In this document: piece after piece, positions 43,940 to 55,774 of the stretch | Position numbering within the stretch: the stretch's first letter is position 1 | Layout: each line of letters starts with the position of its first letter | Assembly: GCA_001600635.1 (NCBI GenBank) | Contig: BCKL01000019.1 | Location: 62,001 to 126,000 of the forward strand | Direction of reading: 5' to 3' | Length of the DNA: 64,000 nucleotides | Source: Leucosporidium creatinivorum | Taxonomy: Eukaryota; Basidiomycota; Microbotryomycetes; Leucosporidiales; Leucosporidiaceae | The notes under the pieces: generated by a model | What the model saw: the letters and a program-made list of their open reading frames with translations, nothing else | The model's database searches: none | What the model was told of the DNA's origin: nothing | Program-made: the position numbers and the translations under genes

Positions 43940-46437
43940 CTAAGCGTTACTCCAAGCGAATGATACACATCTCCCCTCCCTCTCAAGAGCTCGGCGCCAA
44001 TCAATCGAGTTCCCGTCTCCCGTATCCGTGAGCTCCCAGATACGCTCCGCGGAGTTGAGGAGGTTGCCGGCAGCGAAGCTGTAGGAGAGGAGAAGGTGAT
44101 CGAGGGTCGAGGTGACGGCGCAAGTCGGCGAGGAGGCGAGGAGAGAAGGGGGGAAGGGGAGCAGGAGGGCGGAGAAGGAGGAGGAGGAGGGAAGAAGGAG
44201 CTGCAGTCAGTGAAGGCTCGAGGGCAAGCACACCCGCTCAACTCACTACCTCGAAGCTCCCACAGTCATCTCCAAAGCCCGTCGACAAATCGTCCGATCT
44301 TCATCGCTCACGGCGACCGTCGCAGCGAAGAACCACGGTGCCGCGCGCTCCATGACGGCGCTGGGACTGATTTGAGGTGAGGTAGAAGAGATAGGAGCAG
44401 AGGAAGGATTGGGTGGAAGAATGCCGAAGGTGATGAGCTGCTTGAGGGCTTGTCGGATCGAGAGGTGGAGGGAGCCGAGGTGGTAGAGCATCGTTCGGAT
44501 GTTGATGAGAGCGGCCTGTGATGCGATAAAGGACGAGATGAGTCAGAGAGCGATTCCTCAAACAGTACAGAGCAAGTCACAACTCACACATCGCCACATC
44601 TCCTTCGTCGTAATCGCCTCCAACTCCTCCAACCTCGCTCCCACCAGCGCCGACTCCAACGGCTCCCACTCTATAATCTTCCTTTCCAGCGCCTCTGCCC
44701 TCCTCCTAAACTCCATCCTCCCCAACACCTCTTCCTCCTGCTTGAGATTGCAGATCTCGGCCAAAAAGACGACCATGCTCGCAGGCAAGCCGTCCATGAA
44801 AGTGCTCTCGCCCTCGATGGTGATGTCGCCAAAGACGGTGAAGGTCGGCAATGGCGACCCGCCGTCGAGTGGTAGTCGGAAGTCGAAGAGGGTGGTGCGG
44901 TTGCCGAGGGCTAGAGCGCGCATCACGTCCCGGTAGGCGTGGCCTCGGAGGAGGAAATTGAGCACCCCTTGCATGGCGGTCGAGTAGGGACGGGGACGAG
45001 GTCCAAGGGCAGAGGTGAGAAGAATGTCGGTCAGGGTGAGGGAGGAGTAGTATGCCGAGGGGCCGTAGATCTCAATCTGAGGGAGAAGGCTGAGGTCAGC
45101 TCTCGCCGAGCGGGGAGAGCGATCTGACAGACTCACCTGATGGTACGTCAGATCCATCGAGGCGATCAGCTGAGCCTCCAGAGGGTACTGCCCCATCTGC
45201 AGATCCTGCAACGCCTTGCTGTAGAACGCCGCCGCCTGAGCGATCAACCTCGCTCTGGCCTTCGTCGCAGTCGGCGGTAGCCTCCTTGCTCGTACGCCCG
45301 ATGCAAACGCCATACAGGCAGCGGTGCTAACATCGTAATCGCAGATGAGGGCCATGTAGCGGTCGCTGATGGCACTGCGCGAGCGAAGGTCGAATCCCGA
45401 GAAGCCTTCGTCGTCGAGAGCGGCGTCTGTTGCGCAGCGTGGTCAGCGGTCGGCAATATAAGGAGAGTGAAACCAAAGCAGCGCAAGCGAACTCACAAAG
45501 CGTGAGCGTCTCGTTGACGTCCTGAGCGTCGTCCACGGGCTCGTCTCCCTCGTCGCCCAACTCCCGAATCCTCGCTTCCGATGCCGACTGCCTAACATGC
45601 ATGCGACCTCCCTCAAACATATCGCTCACCACCTGCGACCAAGCAAAGCCCACCGGAGGCATGGCCGGTGGAAGAGTGGTGCTGAAGAGCGAGAAGAACT
45701 CGGCGCCGAAATCGGACGGTGGGGGTAGGGCGGGGTTGATGGACTTGAGGGGTGCGAAGGAGATGGCCGGGGGCTGAGGTGAGGGAGGGCGCGGGCGTGT
45801 GAGAGTCGTTGGTAGTGATTGTGAGGAGATTGGCGGGGAGAAGGAGGCGACGCTGGATCCCAACGACCTGGCCGACAGCGCCGGGCTGGAGGCTTCGAAC
45901 CGGCTGACGCTGGTAGTTGGCGAGGATGCGGAGGGTGTACGACCGGCATTGTAGGAGGAGGAGGAAGCTGAAGTTGAAGTCGAGGCGGAGGGGAAGTGCT
46001 TGGGGTTGAAGGAAGCGAACTGCGAAGTCCCCTTGAGCGTCGGCGAATTGATCCTATCACGATGGCATTCGATACCTCCAATCTCGCATCGTTGGCAGAC
46101 GTTCTGCGCGTTGAACAGCTGGTCGCAAGCCTGTAGGAGAGTAGGAGATGAGGGTCAGCCTCTTGCCGCGCTTCGATATGAGGATGAGCGTTCAGGCATC
46201 TACGCCGCTCTTGGTACTGTATAGCAGCGAGAAGCGTGCGTTCCCAGTCCACTCATGCTGCTCTGTAGCCCAGTCGCTCCTCTACTCCCCAGGTGACCCG
46301 CATGAACCTCCACCCCTTCCCCTCTTCTCCACAAACCGCCTGGCAACTCTGTAGCTCACCTTCTTGCGCTTGCGACATTGAAAGCAGCCCGTCTTACTCC
46401 TCGAGAACCTCTCCTTGACTGTACGAGGAGTCGCCAT
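43940..46437 (-). CDS. Zn2Cys6 fungal transcription factor
   Basis: A nuclear regulator. The N-terminus MATPRTVKERFSRSKTG leads into C-FQ-C-RKRKKA-C-DQLFNAQNV-C-QR-C-EIGGIE-C, with one intron inside the cluster. A Ser/Thr/Pro-rich stretch follows, then a C-terminal regulatory region (FGAEFFSLFSTTLPPAMPPV, YMALICDYDVSTAACMAFAS, YSKALQDLQMGQYPLEAQLI, MDLTYHQIEIYGPSAYYSSL, NFLLRGHAYRDVMRALALGN, MVVFLAEICNLKQEEEVLGR) like PF11951 factors. About 600 residues. The last splice is uncertain: I favour an intron ending CTCCTACAG near 44080 so that the tail reads FAAGNLLNSAERIWELTDTG and stops at 43940-43942; another frame would stop near 43930. Confidence 0.8.
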
Positions 46438-47334
46438 GTAGCCGTGAAGAGCGAGACGCAGGTGTGCCGATCTTGAGTGGACGGGGAAACGGGGCGGGGG
46501 AGCTCGAGAAAGCGCGAATGTGTATCCTAGCGGCAAGCCAGCGCCGATCCTCGAGCTTTGGAGTCGCCTTGAAGCGCTGTAGGCGAGAGCAGTCTTGTGA
46601 CGAGTCGAGGTCGGAGCCAACCCTCGGAGGGCGCCCATTCGAAGCGCTGAAGCTAGCGGCGCGACCTCAGTCTCGCCTCGCTCTGTCTGACTGCTCGCTT
46701 GCAAGTCGGCAGCGCATCCTTGAAGTAGTTTGAAGGTCTGTATAGCCCAGCATTTGCCCCACGCTGCTTTTGAAGCTCAGCTAGCCTGAACCGAAGCGCC
46801 GAGGGCGCCTGTCGACGAGGGCTGTGCTGCAGATGACTTCCTTGCAAGGATCTCGCTTTGACGAGTAAGCTTCATATTCACTAATACGCGACGGGGTGAC
46901 GGCTCTCTCCCAGACCCGTTGGAAGTCGCTCGGCGCCGTCTTCGCCGAGCAGCGCCGAGCTCGTGCCCTACCGGGACTGCAGAGGCAGGTTCAAAGTTTC
47001 GGCAAAGGTCGTTACGTGAGCAGAAGCAGCGGTGGCTTGTAGGTAGATCCCCAGCTACGAGGCCACACGACGCGGAGCGCCTAGCCGAGTCGAGAGCCGT
47101 GGACGAAGCAGGCGGCGAAGCGAGCCCCAGCTTACAGCGTGTCGCCCCCAAGAATAAGCCGCCATCTCGCTCAGAAAGGGGAACCGAGAACATAACTGCG
47201 AGTGTCAAGAGGACCGAAAGCTAGAGCCGAGACGAGCGCCGAGCGAGCGCCGTCCCTCCGCTCCTCTCCGCTCCTCGCTCTCCCACCTCTCCCGCGCATC
47301 AAACACTCACCAACCTCATTGCTATCACCAACTC
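46438..47334. other. Intergenic, no gene seen
   Basis: About 900 bp between two minus-strand genes. The left part is the promoter of the zinc-cluster gene, the right part the 3' flank of IWR1. Several short GCGCCGAG-type words occur. No coding segment is supported. Confidence 0.5.
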
Positions 47335-49671
47335 TCACCACTCCTCATCACTACTATCCCCTCCCCCTGTCCCTCCCCCGCCCCACCCTCCCCCTCGTCC
47401 CTCGCCGTCGCCCGAGAAATCACTCTCCTGGTCCTCCCCATCAGGATAGTCGTTGCGGTAGTCGTTCTCCTCTGTTTGGGAGAGCAGGGAGAGGAGCGAG
47501 GAAGAGAGGAGAGATGGGGCGAAGAAGAGGGCGGAGGTAAGGAGAGCGAGCGAGCGAGCGTGCGAGGAGTGGTAGGGAGACGGGGTTAGCGGTCGAGCGA
47601 ATCGAAATATGTTTTAACTACAGCGAAGGGGTCCATTCCTCGCCCTCGCCTCAGCTCTCCTCCTCCTTCTCCCCACCCTCAAGCCAGACCAAGAGAGCGA
47701 GAGAGGGAGCAAGAACAAGAGAGAAACGCACCATTACTATCCTGATCATCCTCATCCACCTCTTCCTCGCTCATCTCGCCCTCGTCCGCTAGGATCTCAT
47801 CGTCTTCGAGGCCGGCTCTGCGAGGGAGGTCGCAGTCGGTCGGTCGGTCGAAGATCGTGAAGTGAGCGGTTCGAGCGATGGGGAGGAGGGCGGGCGGGCG
47901 GGCGAGGGAGTGGAGCGGCGAGAAGGTGAGAGGAGAGAGGAGAGAGAGAGAGGAGAGAGAGAGAGGAAAAAAGAGAGACGAGGTCAGCGCCCTGCCCCTC
48001 TCACTCTGCCCGACCTCTCCCTCAGCCCACCCACTCCCACTCCCACTCCGCAACGAGAGAAGAATCAAAACACCGAGCAAGAAGAGAAAGAACTCACAGC
48101 TCTCCCACCCTCTTGAGCCCCTCCAACCCGGCCACATCCATCCCCATTCCTCCTGCGCCTCCCAGCGCTGCTCCCACGCCGAGCGCTCCCCCCGCCAAAG
48201 CAAGAGGAGGAGTAGAGCGCAAATCGCGGTAGTAAACGTCGTACACGTACTCGCCTTCCTCGTCTTCTTCGGGTGCAGGGACGCGAGGCGGAGGGGAGGG
48301 CGCGCGCCGAGGGAGAGACGAGACGGTGGTGGTGGTGGAGGGGGTGTCTTGCACTAGAGAGCGAGCGAGCGAAAGCAGATGGTATGGTACAGAGAAATGA
48401 AGGTGCGTTTTGGTGGGTGAAAGAGGGGGGGGAGGAGAGGGGGAGGAGGGAAGAGCGAGTCAGCGCAGCGCAGCGCAGCGCCGAGCCTCTGCCACCGAAG
48501 CTCGATAACGGGGATAGGGATAAGCAGAACTCACGAGTAAGGTACTCCTCCAACATTGTAGCAAACTGACTCGTCATCTCCTCGTCCTCGTCGACCTCCT
48601 TCTTGCCCTTGGCCGAGGAGGAGGGGAGGCTGTGTTTTCGGCGTCGGCGTCGGCGCGGCGATAGGTCAGCTTGTCTCGGTTTCTCCCTTTCTCCCTCTTG
48701 ACCTCGACCCAGAAATAACTAGTAAGAAACGCACAGATGGGCAAGATGCTTGGGAGTGAGTGACTCCTCCTCCTCCTCCACCGCATCATAGATGCGCATT
48801 TGGTCCTCGACGGCGGCTTGTAAGGCGGCGGCGCGTTGAGAGGCGAGGACGGCGGAGGACCTGTTGTTGTCGAGTCGAGGGGTAGGGTAGAGAGCGAAAA
48901 GAAGGGAGTGAGGTTAGCAGGTTGTGGTGAGGGAAGGGGAGGAGGAAGGCGAGCTCGGCGCAGAGGAGTGGGCGCTTCGGCCGGGCGAGGAGCGGGGATG
49001 GGAAGCTGCCGAGAGGGACAGGGGGGGGGGATGATGGTAGAAAGAGGGAAAACGGGAACGTACATGACCACGGGCGGTCTCCCCGCTCCTCTAGCGCCCT
49101 CACTCAGATCCACTTTCTTGTTCCTTCCCTCGCTCTCCTGCTGCTGGTGCTGCTGCTCCCCTCCCTCCCCACCAAAAGCGCCAAGGCTGCTCCTCTGCCT
49201 TTGGATAATCCTATACCTCGCCCTCTTTCCTTCTTGATGGAACCCTTGTAGCCTCTGCTGTTTCTTGAGTTGAGGGCTCTCGGCTCCTGATCCTGATCCT
49301 GAGGCTGGACGGCGAAGCTGAAGGGAGGCTGCTGAAGAGGGTCCCTTGCGGGCGGAAGTGGGAGTGGAGGGGGCAGAGCGGGTGGTGGGATGATGTAATC
49401 GAGCAGAGATGTGCTCTTTCAAGAGACGAGTCTCTTTGGCGTCGTTGAAGGAGGAGAGAGGGACGGTAGCTGCAAAGTGGAAGATGCCTGGTGAAGTAGA
49501 TGGTGTAGGTGTTGCAGGTGCTGTACGCCGCCGTTTGTTAGCCGACGAGGAGGACGAGGAGGACGAGGGGTCAATCAATAGGGCGTCCAAGGGGGATTGT
49601 AAGCTCGTCAGCTTGCGCTTGATTCGGAGGATGGAATATAACGGTCTAGTCGAATTGGAACTGAGATCCAT
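47335..49671 (-). CDS. IWR1: Iwr1 / SLC7A6OS-like RNA polymerase II nuclear import factor
   Basis: An adaptor that binds assembled RNA polymerase II and brings it into the nucleus. The N-terminus after MDLSSNSTRP carries YSILRIKRKLTSLQSPLDAL, the conserved LRIKRK...PLDAL opening with the nuclear signal. A second family block is FHFAATVPLSSFNDAKETRL. The C-terminal signature is EYVYDVYYRDL, then an acidic DDEILADEGEMSEEEVDED and ENDYRNDYPDGEDQESDFSG, the diagnostic N-D-Y-P-D motif. Low-complexity Ser, Gln and Gly tracts lie between. Intron-rich; some introns are purine-only repeats. About 450 residues, longer than yeast Iwr1. Head to head with PPWD1. Confidence 0.85.
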
Positions 49672-49774
49672 TTTAAGAGAGAGTAGCAACGAGCGGTAAG
49701 AGCCAAAGAAGCCTTGGACGCGCCTCTCTCACTCCTCCCAAATTGCCTGCCCGCTCGACTTGGGACTCGCTAGG
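49672..49774. promoter_or_regulatory. Very short bidirectional promoter, IWR1 / PPWD1
   Basis: Only 103 bp separate the two start codons, so the 5' UTRs and core promoters must be shared or overlapping. No TATA box seen. Confidence 0.55.
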
Positions 49775-52700
49775 ATGGCAGAACAACAGGCTACAGAATC
49801 GACTTTGCTGGGCAAACGAGCACGAGAGATTGACGCTCTAGACTTCAAAGGTCAGTCAGCTCTCACTACAGCCTTACAGCCTAACAACCCGCTAACCCCC
49901 CGTCTCGCCCCTCGCCTCGCTACAGCTCATCAAAACGGCTCCTCTGCTACCGCTACCACCGAAGACACCGAGGAGCAAGAGCAAGGCCCACCACCACTCG
50001 CTGCAGGAGCAATAGACGACGACGACTCAGACGATGATGATGATGATTTTGGACCCATGCCCCTCCCCGCAGAGGAGAGTGCTGTCATGACCAAGAAGAG
50101 GAAGAGTATGTTTTCCTTCCTTCTCGCTTGCTCTTCTTGAACCTCCCGCTGGCAAGGTGCAGAAGAGGCCACTTGGCGCGAGCGGAGGGGACGGGACGGG
50201 AGGGGAGGGGAGGGGGAGCGCTTGCTGCTCCTCGGCCGCTCGGTCGCCCGCCCAACATCGACCTCGGTCGCTAGCAGAAGAAGCAGGTATCGTATGAGTC
50301 CTCCATCCATTACTGACACCCTCTTCCTCCTCGCCCTCACCGCGACCGCGACCAAACAGCCCTCCCACACGCCCAACTGTACCTCGACCACCTCCCCTCG
50401 GCAGATCGGTACTACAAGTCCTTCATGCATCGGGATACCGTCAATTGCGTCAAGGTCACCAAGTGAGTTTTTTTGCTTGGGCTGCGCTGGCATTGGGGAG
50501 CTGTGGAGGCGAGGGGAGGCGAGGGGAGGCGAGGGGAGGCGAGGGGAGGCGAGGGGAGGCGAGGGGAGAGCGGAGTGGACGGCCGAGGAGGGATGGGATG
50601 GGATGGGATGGGATGGGATGAAACACTACAGTGCTACAGTACTACTCATCGCAGTGCTAGTCCGTTTCACGACTCGTGCCAACCCGCTAACCTCTCCCTC
50701 ACCCTCCCCCGCACCCAAAAGGACCAACTTCCTCCTCACCACCTCTCTCGACGGGCACCTCAAATTCTGGAAAAAGCAGGCGGGAGGAGGGATCGAATTC
50801 GTCAAGCATTACCGCACGCATCTCTCTCCGATTGTAGGGTTGGCGGTGGATGACGAGGGCAAGAACGCGGCGAGTATTGGGGAGGACGTGGGAGGCAAGT
50901 GTGTGCAGGGCGGGGAGGTGAGGGGTAGTGTCAAGGTGTTTGAGGTGGAGAATTTCGGTGAGTGCTTTAGGCTTTGGGCTTCGGGGAGGGGGGAGAGGGG
51001 AGGGGAGGAAGAGAGGGGAGAGCGCAGCGCCGAGCTGACTAGCGACGGCCGATGGGGAAACAGACATGATCAATATTATCAAGTTGCCCTACGCTCCTCG
51101 AGTGTGCGCTTGGATCCATGGTAGAGGGGATGGGAGGGTGTTGCTCGCTGTGTGAGTGCTCGGTCAATCATTCTCGGGCGTTACCCTCGGCTCTGGCCTG
51201 AACACTCTCTCTCTCGGCTCGGCTGACTTGGCTCCTTTCCCTCTCCTCCCCTCCTCATCCGCCTCCCTCCTCCTCGACATCATCAACCGACCCCGACCGC
51301 CGACATCAGCTCCGATTTCGCCTCCCCCTTGATCAGGATCTACGACGGCCGAGGCGACGGCACGCCGCTGCATACGATTGAGGGGTTGCATCGGAGTAGC
51401 GTGCATTTGATGGAGGTGGGTTCTGTTTTAGGGGTCTCTTCCCCCTCCCCCCTTCCTTCTGGCGAGGAGCGAAGAGCGCCGAGCTCACCCCTTCCCTTTC
51501 CTCTCTCTCCCTCCTCCCCTACTCGGCGATGCCACATGCCACATGAACAGTACAACCCGCACTACCACGCCGTCATTTCCATCGACATCTCGGGGATGAT
51601 GGAGTATTGGACCCCCGACGAGCCGTTCGAGAAGCCCGGGAATGTCGAGTGGGATAATAAGGGCCAGACGGGGTTGTATGAGTTTAAGAAGGTGCGTTTT
51701 TTTGAGTTTTGAGTTCGCTCGGGCGTGGTGGGTTGTTTTTGGTGGGGGTTGAGGAAGGAGGGAGGGAGGGAGGGAGGGGAGGAGGAGGGAGGGAGGAAAG
51801 CAGCGCCGCCGCGCCGAGAACTGACGCTCGACGCGACGCTACGAACCCAACCCAAAACAGACGAAATCCACCCCCATCTCCCTCACCCTCTCTCCCACCG
51901 GCACATCCTTTGCGATCCTCTCCCTCCCTCACCTACGCCTCACCGTCTTCTCCTTCGCCACGGGCCGCCTTGTACGAGCGTACGACGAATCCCTAGTCGC
52001 TACTCAAGAGATGCAGCAAGCGGGTACGCTCCCGACTGGTGTCCATTTGGATTCGATGGAGTTTGGGAGGAGGTTGGCCGGCGAGAAGGAGTTGGAGAGA
52101 CTGGCGTTGGAGGAGGTGGTGGGGGGTAGGCCGGGTGTTGGGGTGGGAAAGCCGGCGTGGGATGAAGGGGGCAATTTCGTGATTTATCCGACGTTGTTGG
52201 GGATTAAAGGTGAGTTTCGAGCGGGGCGGGGCGGGCGAGCGAGGGCTTGAGGAGAGGAGGGCGCGCGCTGACCTGACCCTTGCCCTCTCTCTCTCTCCCT
52301 TCTCCTCGCGCCGCCTCGACTTCGCCCACTTCGCCGCTCTCGCCCCCACTCCACTCACACTACCGATCCTTCCTCCTCCTCCCACTCTCGCTCCCTTCGC
52401 GCGCGCGCACCCAACAGTCGTCAACACGGTCACCAACACGGTCGCCCGGATGCTCGGCAAGGACGAGACGGTCCGGTTCCTCGATTTGAGTCTTTTCCAG
52501 GGATTGCCAATCAAGAAGGGGATCAAGACTATTGTGCGTGTTTTTTGAGTTTGTTGCTGCTTCGCTCTCATCGAGGAGGAGGGAGCGGGACCGGAGGAGG
52601 AGGAGGAGGAAGACGAAGGCCGAAGATGAAAGGCTGACCTCTCCTTCTCGCACCCCACCCACCACTCCCACTCCCTCGCGCTCCTCGACATGACAGGCCA

Positions 52701-53834
52701 TGGCCACGTCGGATAACCCCCTCCTCGCCGACAAGGACGAGAGGGACCCCACCCTCTTCTGTACAGCGTACAAGCGCCCGCGGTTCTACTTGTTTACGAG
52801 GGAGCATCCAGAGTACGTTCCTCTTCCCTCTTGCTCTGTCGCTCCTTCTCTCCGACAACCCCTCACCGCCACGCCCAACCGCCGAGACTGACCCCTCTTC
52901 CCCACCTCCTTCCTCCCCTCACCCAACAGCGAGAAAGCGCACGACCGCGACGTCTTCAACGAGAAGCCCACTCGAGACGAGATGACCATCGCTGCTCCCT
53001 CGTCTGCTGCCCAGGGTCCATTGGGCAGGAAGGCCGTGATTCATACGACCAAGGGGGATATCGCCTTTGATTTGTTCCCCGACCAGACGCCAAAGACGGT
53101 GGAGAACTTTGTGGGACTGAGCAGGAAGCATTATTACGATGAGGTCATCTTTCATAGGGTTATTCCCAAGTTTGTGAGTTGATTGCATCGCCTCGCCCTC
53201 GCTTGCTTGCTTGCTTGCTTGCTCGCTCGCTCCTCCTCCCGCCCGCCGAGTTCGCTGACGCCTCGTTCTCCCTCCTCCTCCCCCCACGACGACGACGACG
53301 TCAAACAGATGCTCCAAACCGGCGACCCTCTCGGCGACGGCACGGGCGGCGAATCCCTCTGGGGCAGCTCCTTCGAGGACGAGATCCACCCCTCCCTCAA
53401 GCATGATCGGCCTTACACGCTTTCCATGGCCAATGCCGGACCAAAGACGAATGGGAGCCAGTTCTTCATTACGACGGTCCCCGCGCCGTGGCTGGATGGG
53501 AAACATACGTGAGTTACTTTCCTCTTGACGGCGGCGAGACGCTCGGCGACGCTGTCAGGGTGAGGGTGAGGAATGGGGAAAGCTGACCTTTGCTCTCTTT
53601 ATACACCTCTCCACCCCTCCCTTCCTATCTACGCTCCACCCTCCCCTCCTCCCCTCTTCCCCCCTGGCCTCCCCCTCGCTCTTCACCCTCGCCCCGTTCT
53701 CCCACACTCCCTCCAGCGTCTTCGGCCGCGCAACCTCGGGCTTCGACGTCATCCACGAGATTGAGAACGTGCGCACCGATAAGGGGGATAGGCCGTACGA
53801 TGAGATTCGGATCGTTAGTGTGGATGTTGAGTAG
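49775..53834 (+). CDS. PPWD1: PPWD1-type WD40 / cyclophilin peptidyl-prolyl isomerase
   Basis: A spliceosome-associated protein with N-terminal WD40 repeats and a C-terminal cyclophilin domain. After an acidic segment ([18 protein letters not shown]), the family block [20 protein letters not shown] starts the propeller: [67 protein letters not shown] and [17 protein letters not shown]. The cyclophilin domain ([20 protein letters not shown] onward) keeps catalytic [10 protein letters not shown] (Arg), NGSQFFIT (Gln, Phe) and WLDGKHTVFG (Trp, His), so isomerase activity is expected. It stops at 53832-53834. About 720 residues and many introns, one with tandem repeats at 50.5 kb. Confidence 0.93.
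50504..50568 (+). repeat. 10-bp minisatellite in a PPWD1 intron
   Basis: About six and a half perfect tandem copies of GAGGGGAGGC. It lies inside the intron after the [12 protein letters not shown] exon. Confidence 0.9.
50590..50620 (+). repeat. GGGAT pentanucleotide repeat in the same intron
   Basis: About six perfect copies of GGGAT, 20 bp after the minisatellite. The two arrays make the intron purine-rich on the sense strand. Confidence 0.9.
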
Positions 53835-54083
53835 CGGGCGAGGGGGTCGGCGCGAGGAGGGGAAGGGGAGGGAGGGAGTGGCCCATGGGCCAGCAAAATG
53901 AGAAACGCAGGATTACAGTACTGTCGAGCTTCGTGGTCAGGGAAGCGAGCGAGCGAGATGAGATGAGAAGCGAGAGGAGAAGGGAGATGGGCCAAGCAGC
54001 GCCGAGTCTCGGCGGCGAGTGAAGAAGGCGAGTTGACGAGCTGATGGGGCAGCTATCGACTCACAAGAGGTGGCTCAGGTTGA
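53835..54083. other. 3' flank of PPWD1
   Basis: No gene seen; purine-rich just after the stop codon. Confidence 0.4.
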
Positions 54084-54407
54084 TGGTGGTCTCTGTGTCA
54101 GCCTTACACCGTCGCTGAGGAGCAGGACATACCCTCTGGTGCAGAGCGCTTCTCGCTCGGCACGCTTCTCTCGCACCGATTCGGCGGCTCTGAAGACCTC
54201 AAGTCGGCGCTCACGGCGCTGCAGAAGCTGTGGATGTCCGAGAAGGAGATAAGCAAGTCAATCAAGTGGGTCAGCCCACCCCTTCAGCCAAATGTCATCT
54301 TCTCAAGCTCGGCAGCGGTCGGCTTCAAGTTCGAGTTGGCTCATTCGGCGACTTTCAACTACTCGGCACTTCTTGCCAGAAGGCGCGGTGACAGAGGCGC
54401 GATGTGA
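54084..54407 (+). pseudogene. Possible coding relic of unknown origin
   Basis: An open frame of 107 codons without a start codon near its beginning. It looks protein-like: QPYTVAEEQDIPSGAERFSL and GTLLSHRFGGSEDLKSALTA, then LQKLWMSEKEISKSIK, suggesting an amphipathic helix. A CAG just before CCTTACACC could be an old splice acceptor. There is no upstream partner exon, promoter or downstream exon that I can see. I do not recognise the family. It may be a gene fragment left by a rearrangement, or chance. Confidence 0.25.
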
Positions 54408-55774
54408 AGTGCACTCGGCGTTAAACGGCCACCCAGGTCTCGGCAACGGTCGTAAGCGAGCCAGCATCGGAACATCGAAGGGCCAGACCTTCGCCGAGCG
54501 GCTAACTCAAGGCCGAAGGGGCAAGGTTTCGGCACCCGAGTACCGAAGTGGATGAGCGAGACTGTGCAGCAGTACAGTCTGCAGCTGAACCACTCATACA
54601 GACTCCGCAAGACAGGCAGCAGTGCTGAAACTGACTCTCCCTCGGCGATCTTTTCGGAACGACTTCCCTCTCGGTCCTGGCTGCTCGCTATCGAAGGCTC
54701 ATAGAATCGAACGCGGTCGTTGGCCGTTTCTTGCTGTTCTGCAGCCTTCTTGTGCGGGAAGACGGGCTCTCCCCTTGCTGCTGTACTTCAACATTCCGAA
54801 CGGGTGAGGAGCATCGGCGGTTGCTTCTCCCTTCGGCGAAGCTTCAAAGGTGGTTGTAGACCGGCTGTAGAGGGTTTCCCACGACGTGCTCTTTGAAGAT
54901 TAAGAGTCGCGCAGCGGCTGCACCCGAGCCGAGAGATAGCGCACACGTCCGGAGAGCGAACGGCGGCGATGTCGATGGCGCCAACGCCGAGAAGTGAGGA
55001 CGTCGTTCAGCTGGAAGCTCGTGTACTGTAGTACAGTAGAGCTGCTGTCCATGAGAAAATGATCGTCGTGGCTCGGGATCGAGTACAGAAGTTCCCGAGG
55101 GAGCGGCTGTTCCCTCGTGAGATGATCGAGCAGCCAGCTCTCGCGCGCCGTTTCGAAAAGGACGCGAGCCGCTTGCTCCTGGCTCTCTCGCTCTTACATA
55201 CCACTCGCCTGCCTCAATTCAACTCGACTACAGCGCTGCTTCTCAGCGCTACTGCTACCTCGCTACACACTCAGCCCACGCCCCAGCATTCGGAGGTAGC
55301 TTCAAGCAAGAGCTCGTCGCTGCTGCTCGAACGCAGCCAGGAAAGCGCCTGCAGCGTCTGCTCAGCTCTTGGACGCCAATCGCCGATTTTAGGTGAGCTT
55401 CTCTGCTACATATAGATCACTACAGGACAGCGCGGCTATGTAGGCTTGTAGTGGGGCGGAGAACCGGTGAACCCGCGAGCCTGGAGCCCTCGCTTGATCC
55501 GGCTCGACGGCTCTGGGGGATGCGGGTCGGGTGCAAGTGGGCTCCAAACCAAGTGCGTTGCAAGGTCGTGGTCGCTAACGCTCGTTCCACCCCTCCCTCC
55601 CCTTGCTACGCTACAGCTCGCCTTTCGCTCGCCATCTGCGCTTGCCTGGCCGGTTGCTCTCGACCTTTCTCTCGGCTCGACCAAAGCTTTCGGACTCCAG
55701 CGCAGAACGATTCCGCGCCGGTCGCAGCAGTCTCCGTAGAGCTGTAGAGCACCACTAGGACTACTCGGACCAAC
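54408..55774. other. Long intergenic stretch before zinc-cluster gene
   Basis: About 1.37 kb with no supported gene. Open frames on both strands here are composition-driven in GC-rich DNA. The last few hundred bases should hold the promoter of the downstream regulator. A palindromic word, TACTGTAGTACAGTA, lies near 55024-55038. Confidence 0.45.

Noticed and set aside
47900-47980. A purine-only GAGAGAGG stretch as a regulatory site
   Set aside because: It lies inside an IWR1 intron, where its complement is the polypyrimidine tract of the minus-strand gene.
50504-50620. Regular repeats that could suggest a CRISPR-like array
   Set aside because: They are directly abutting 10- and 5-bp units without spacers, inside a eukaryotic intron; they are simple tandem repeats.
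55436-55747. Overlapping open frames on both strands
   Set aside because: GC-rich DNA favours long open frames; there are no conserved motifs, no splice partners, and the region is the promoter of the zinc-cluster gene.
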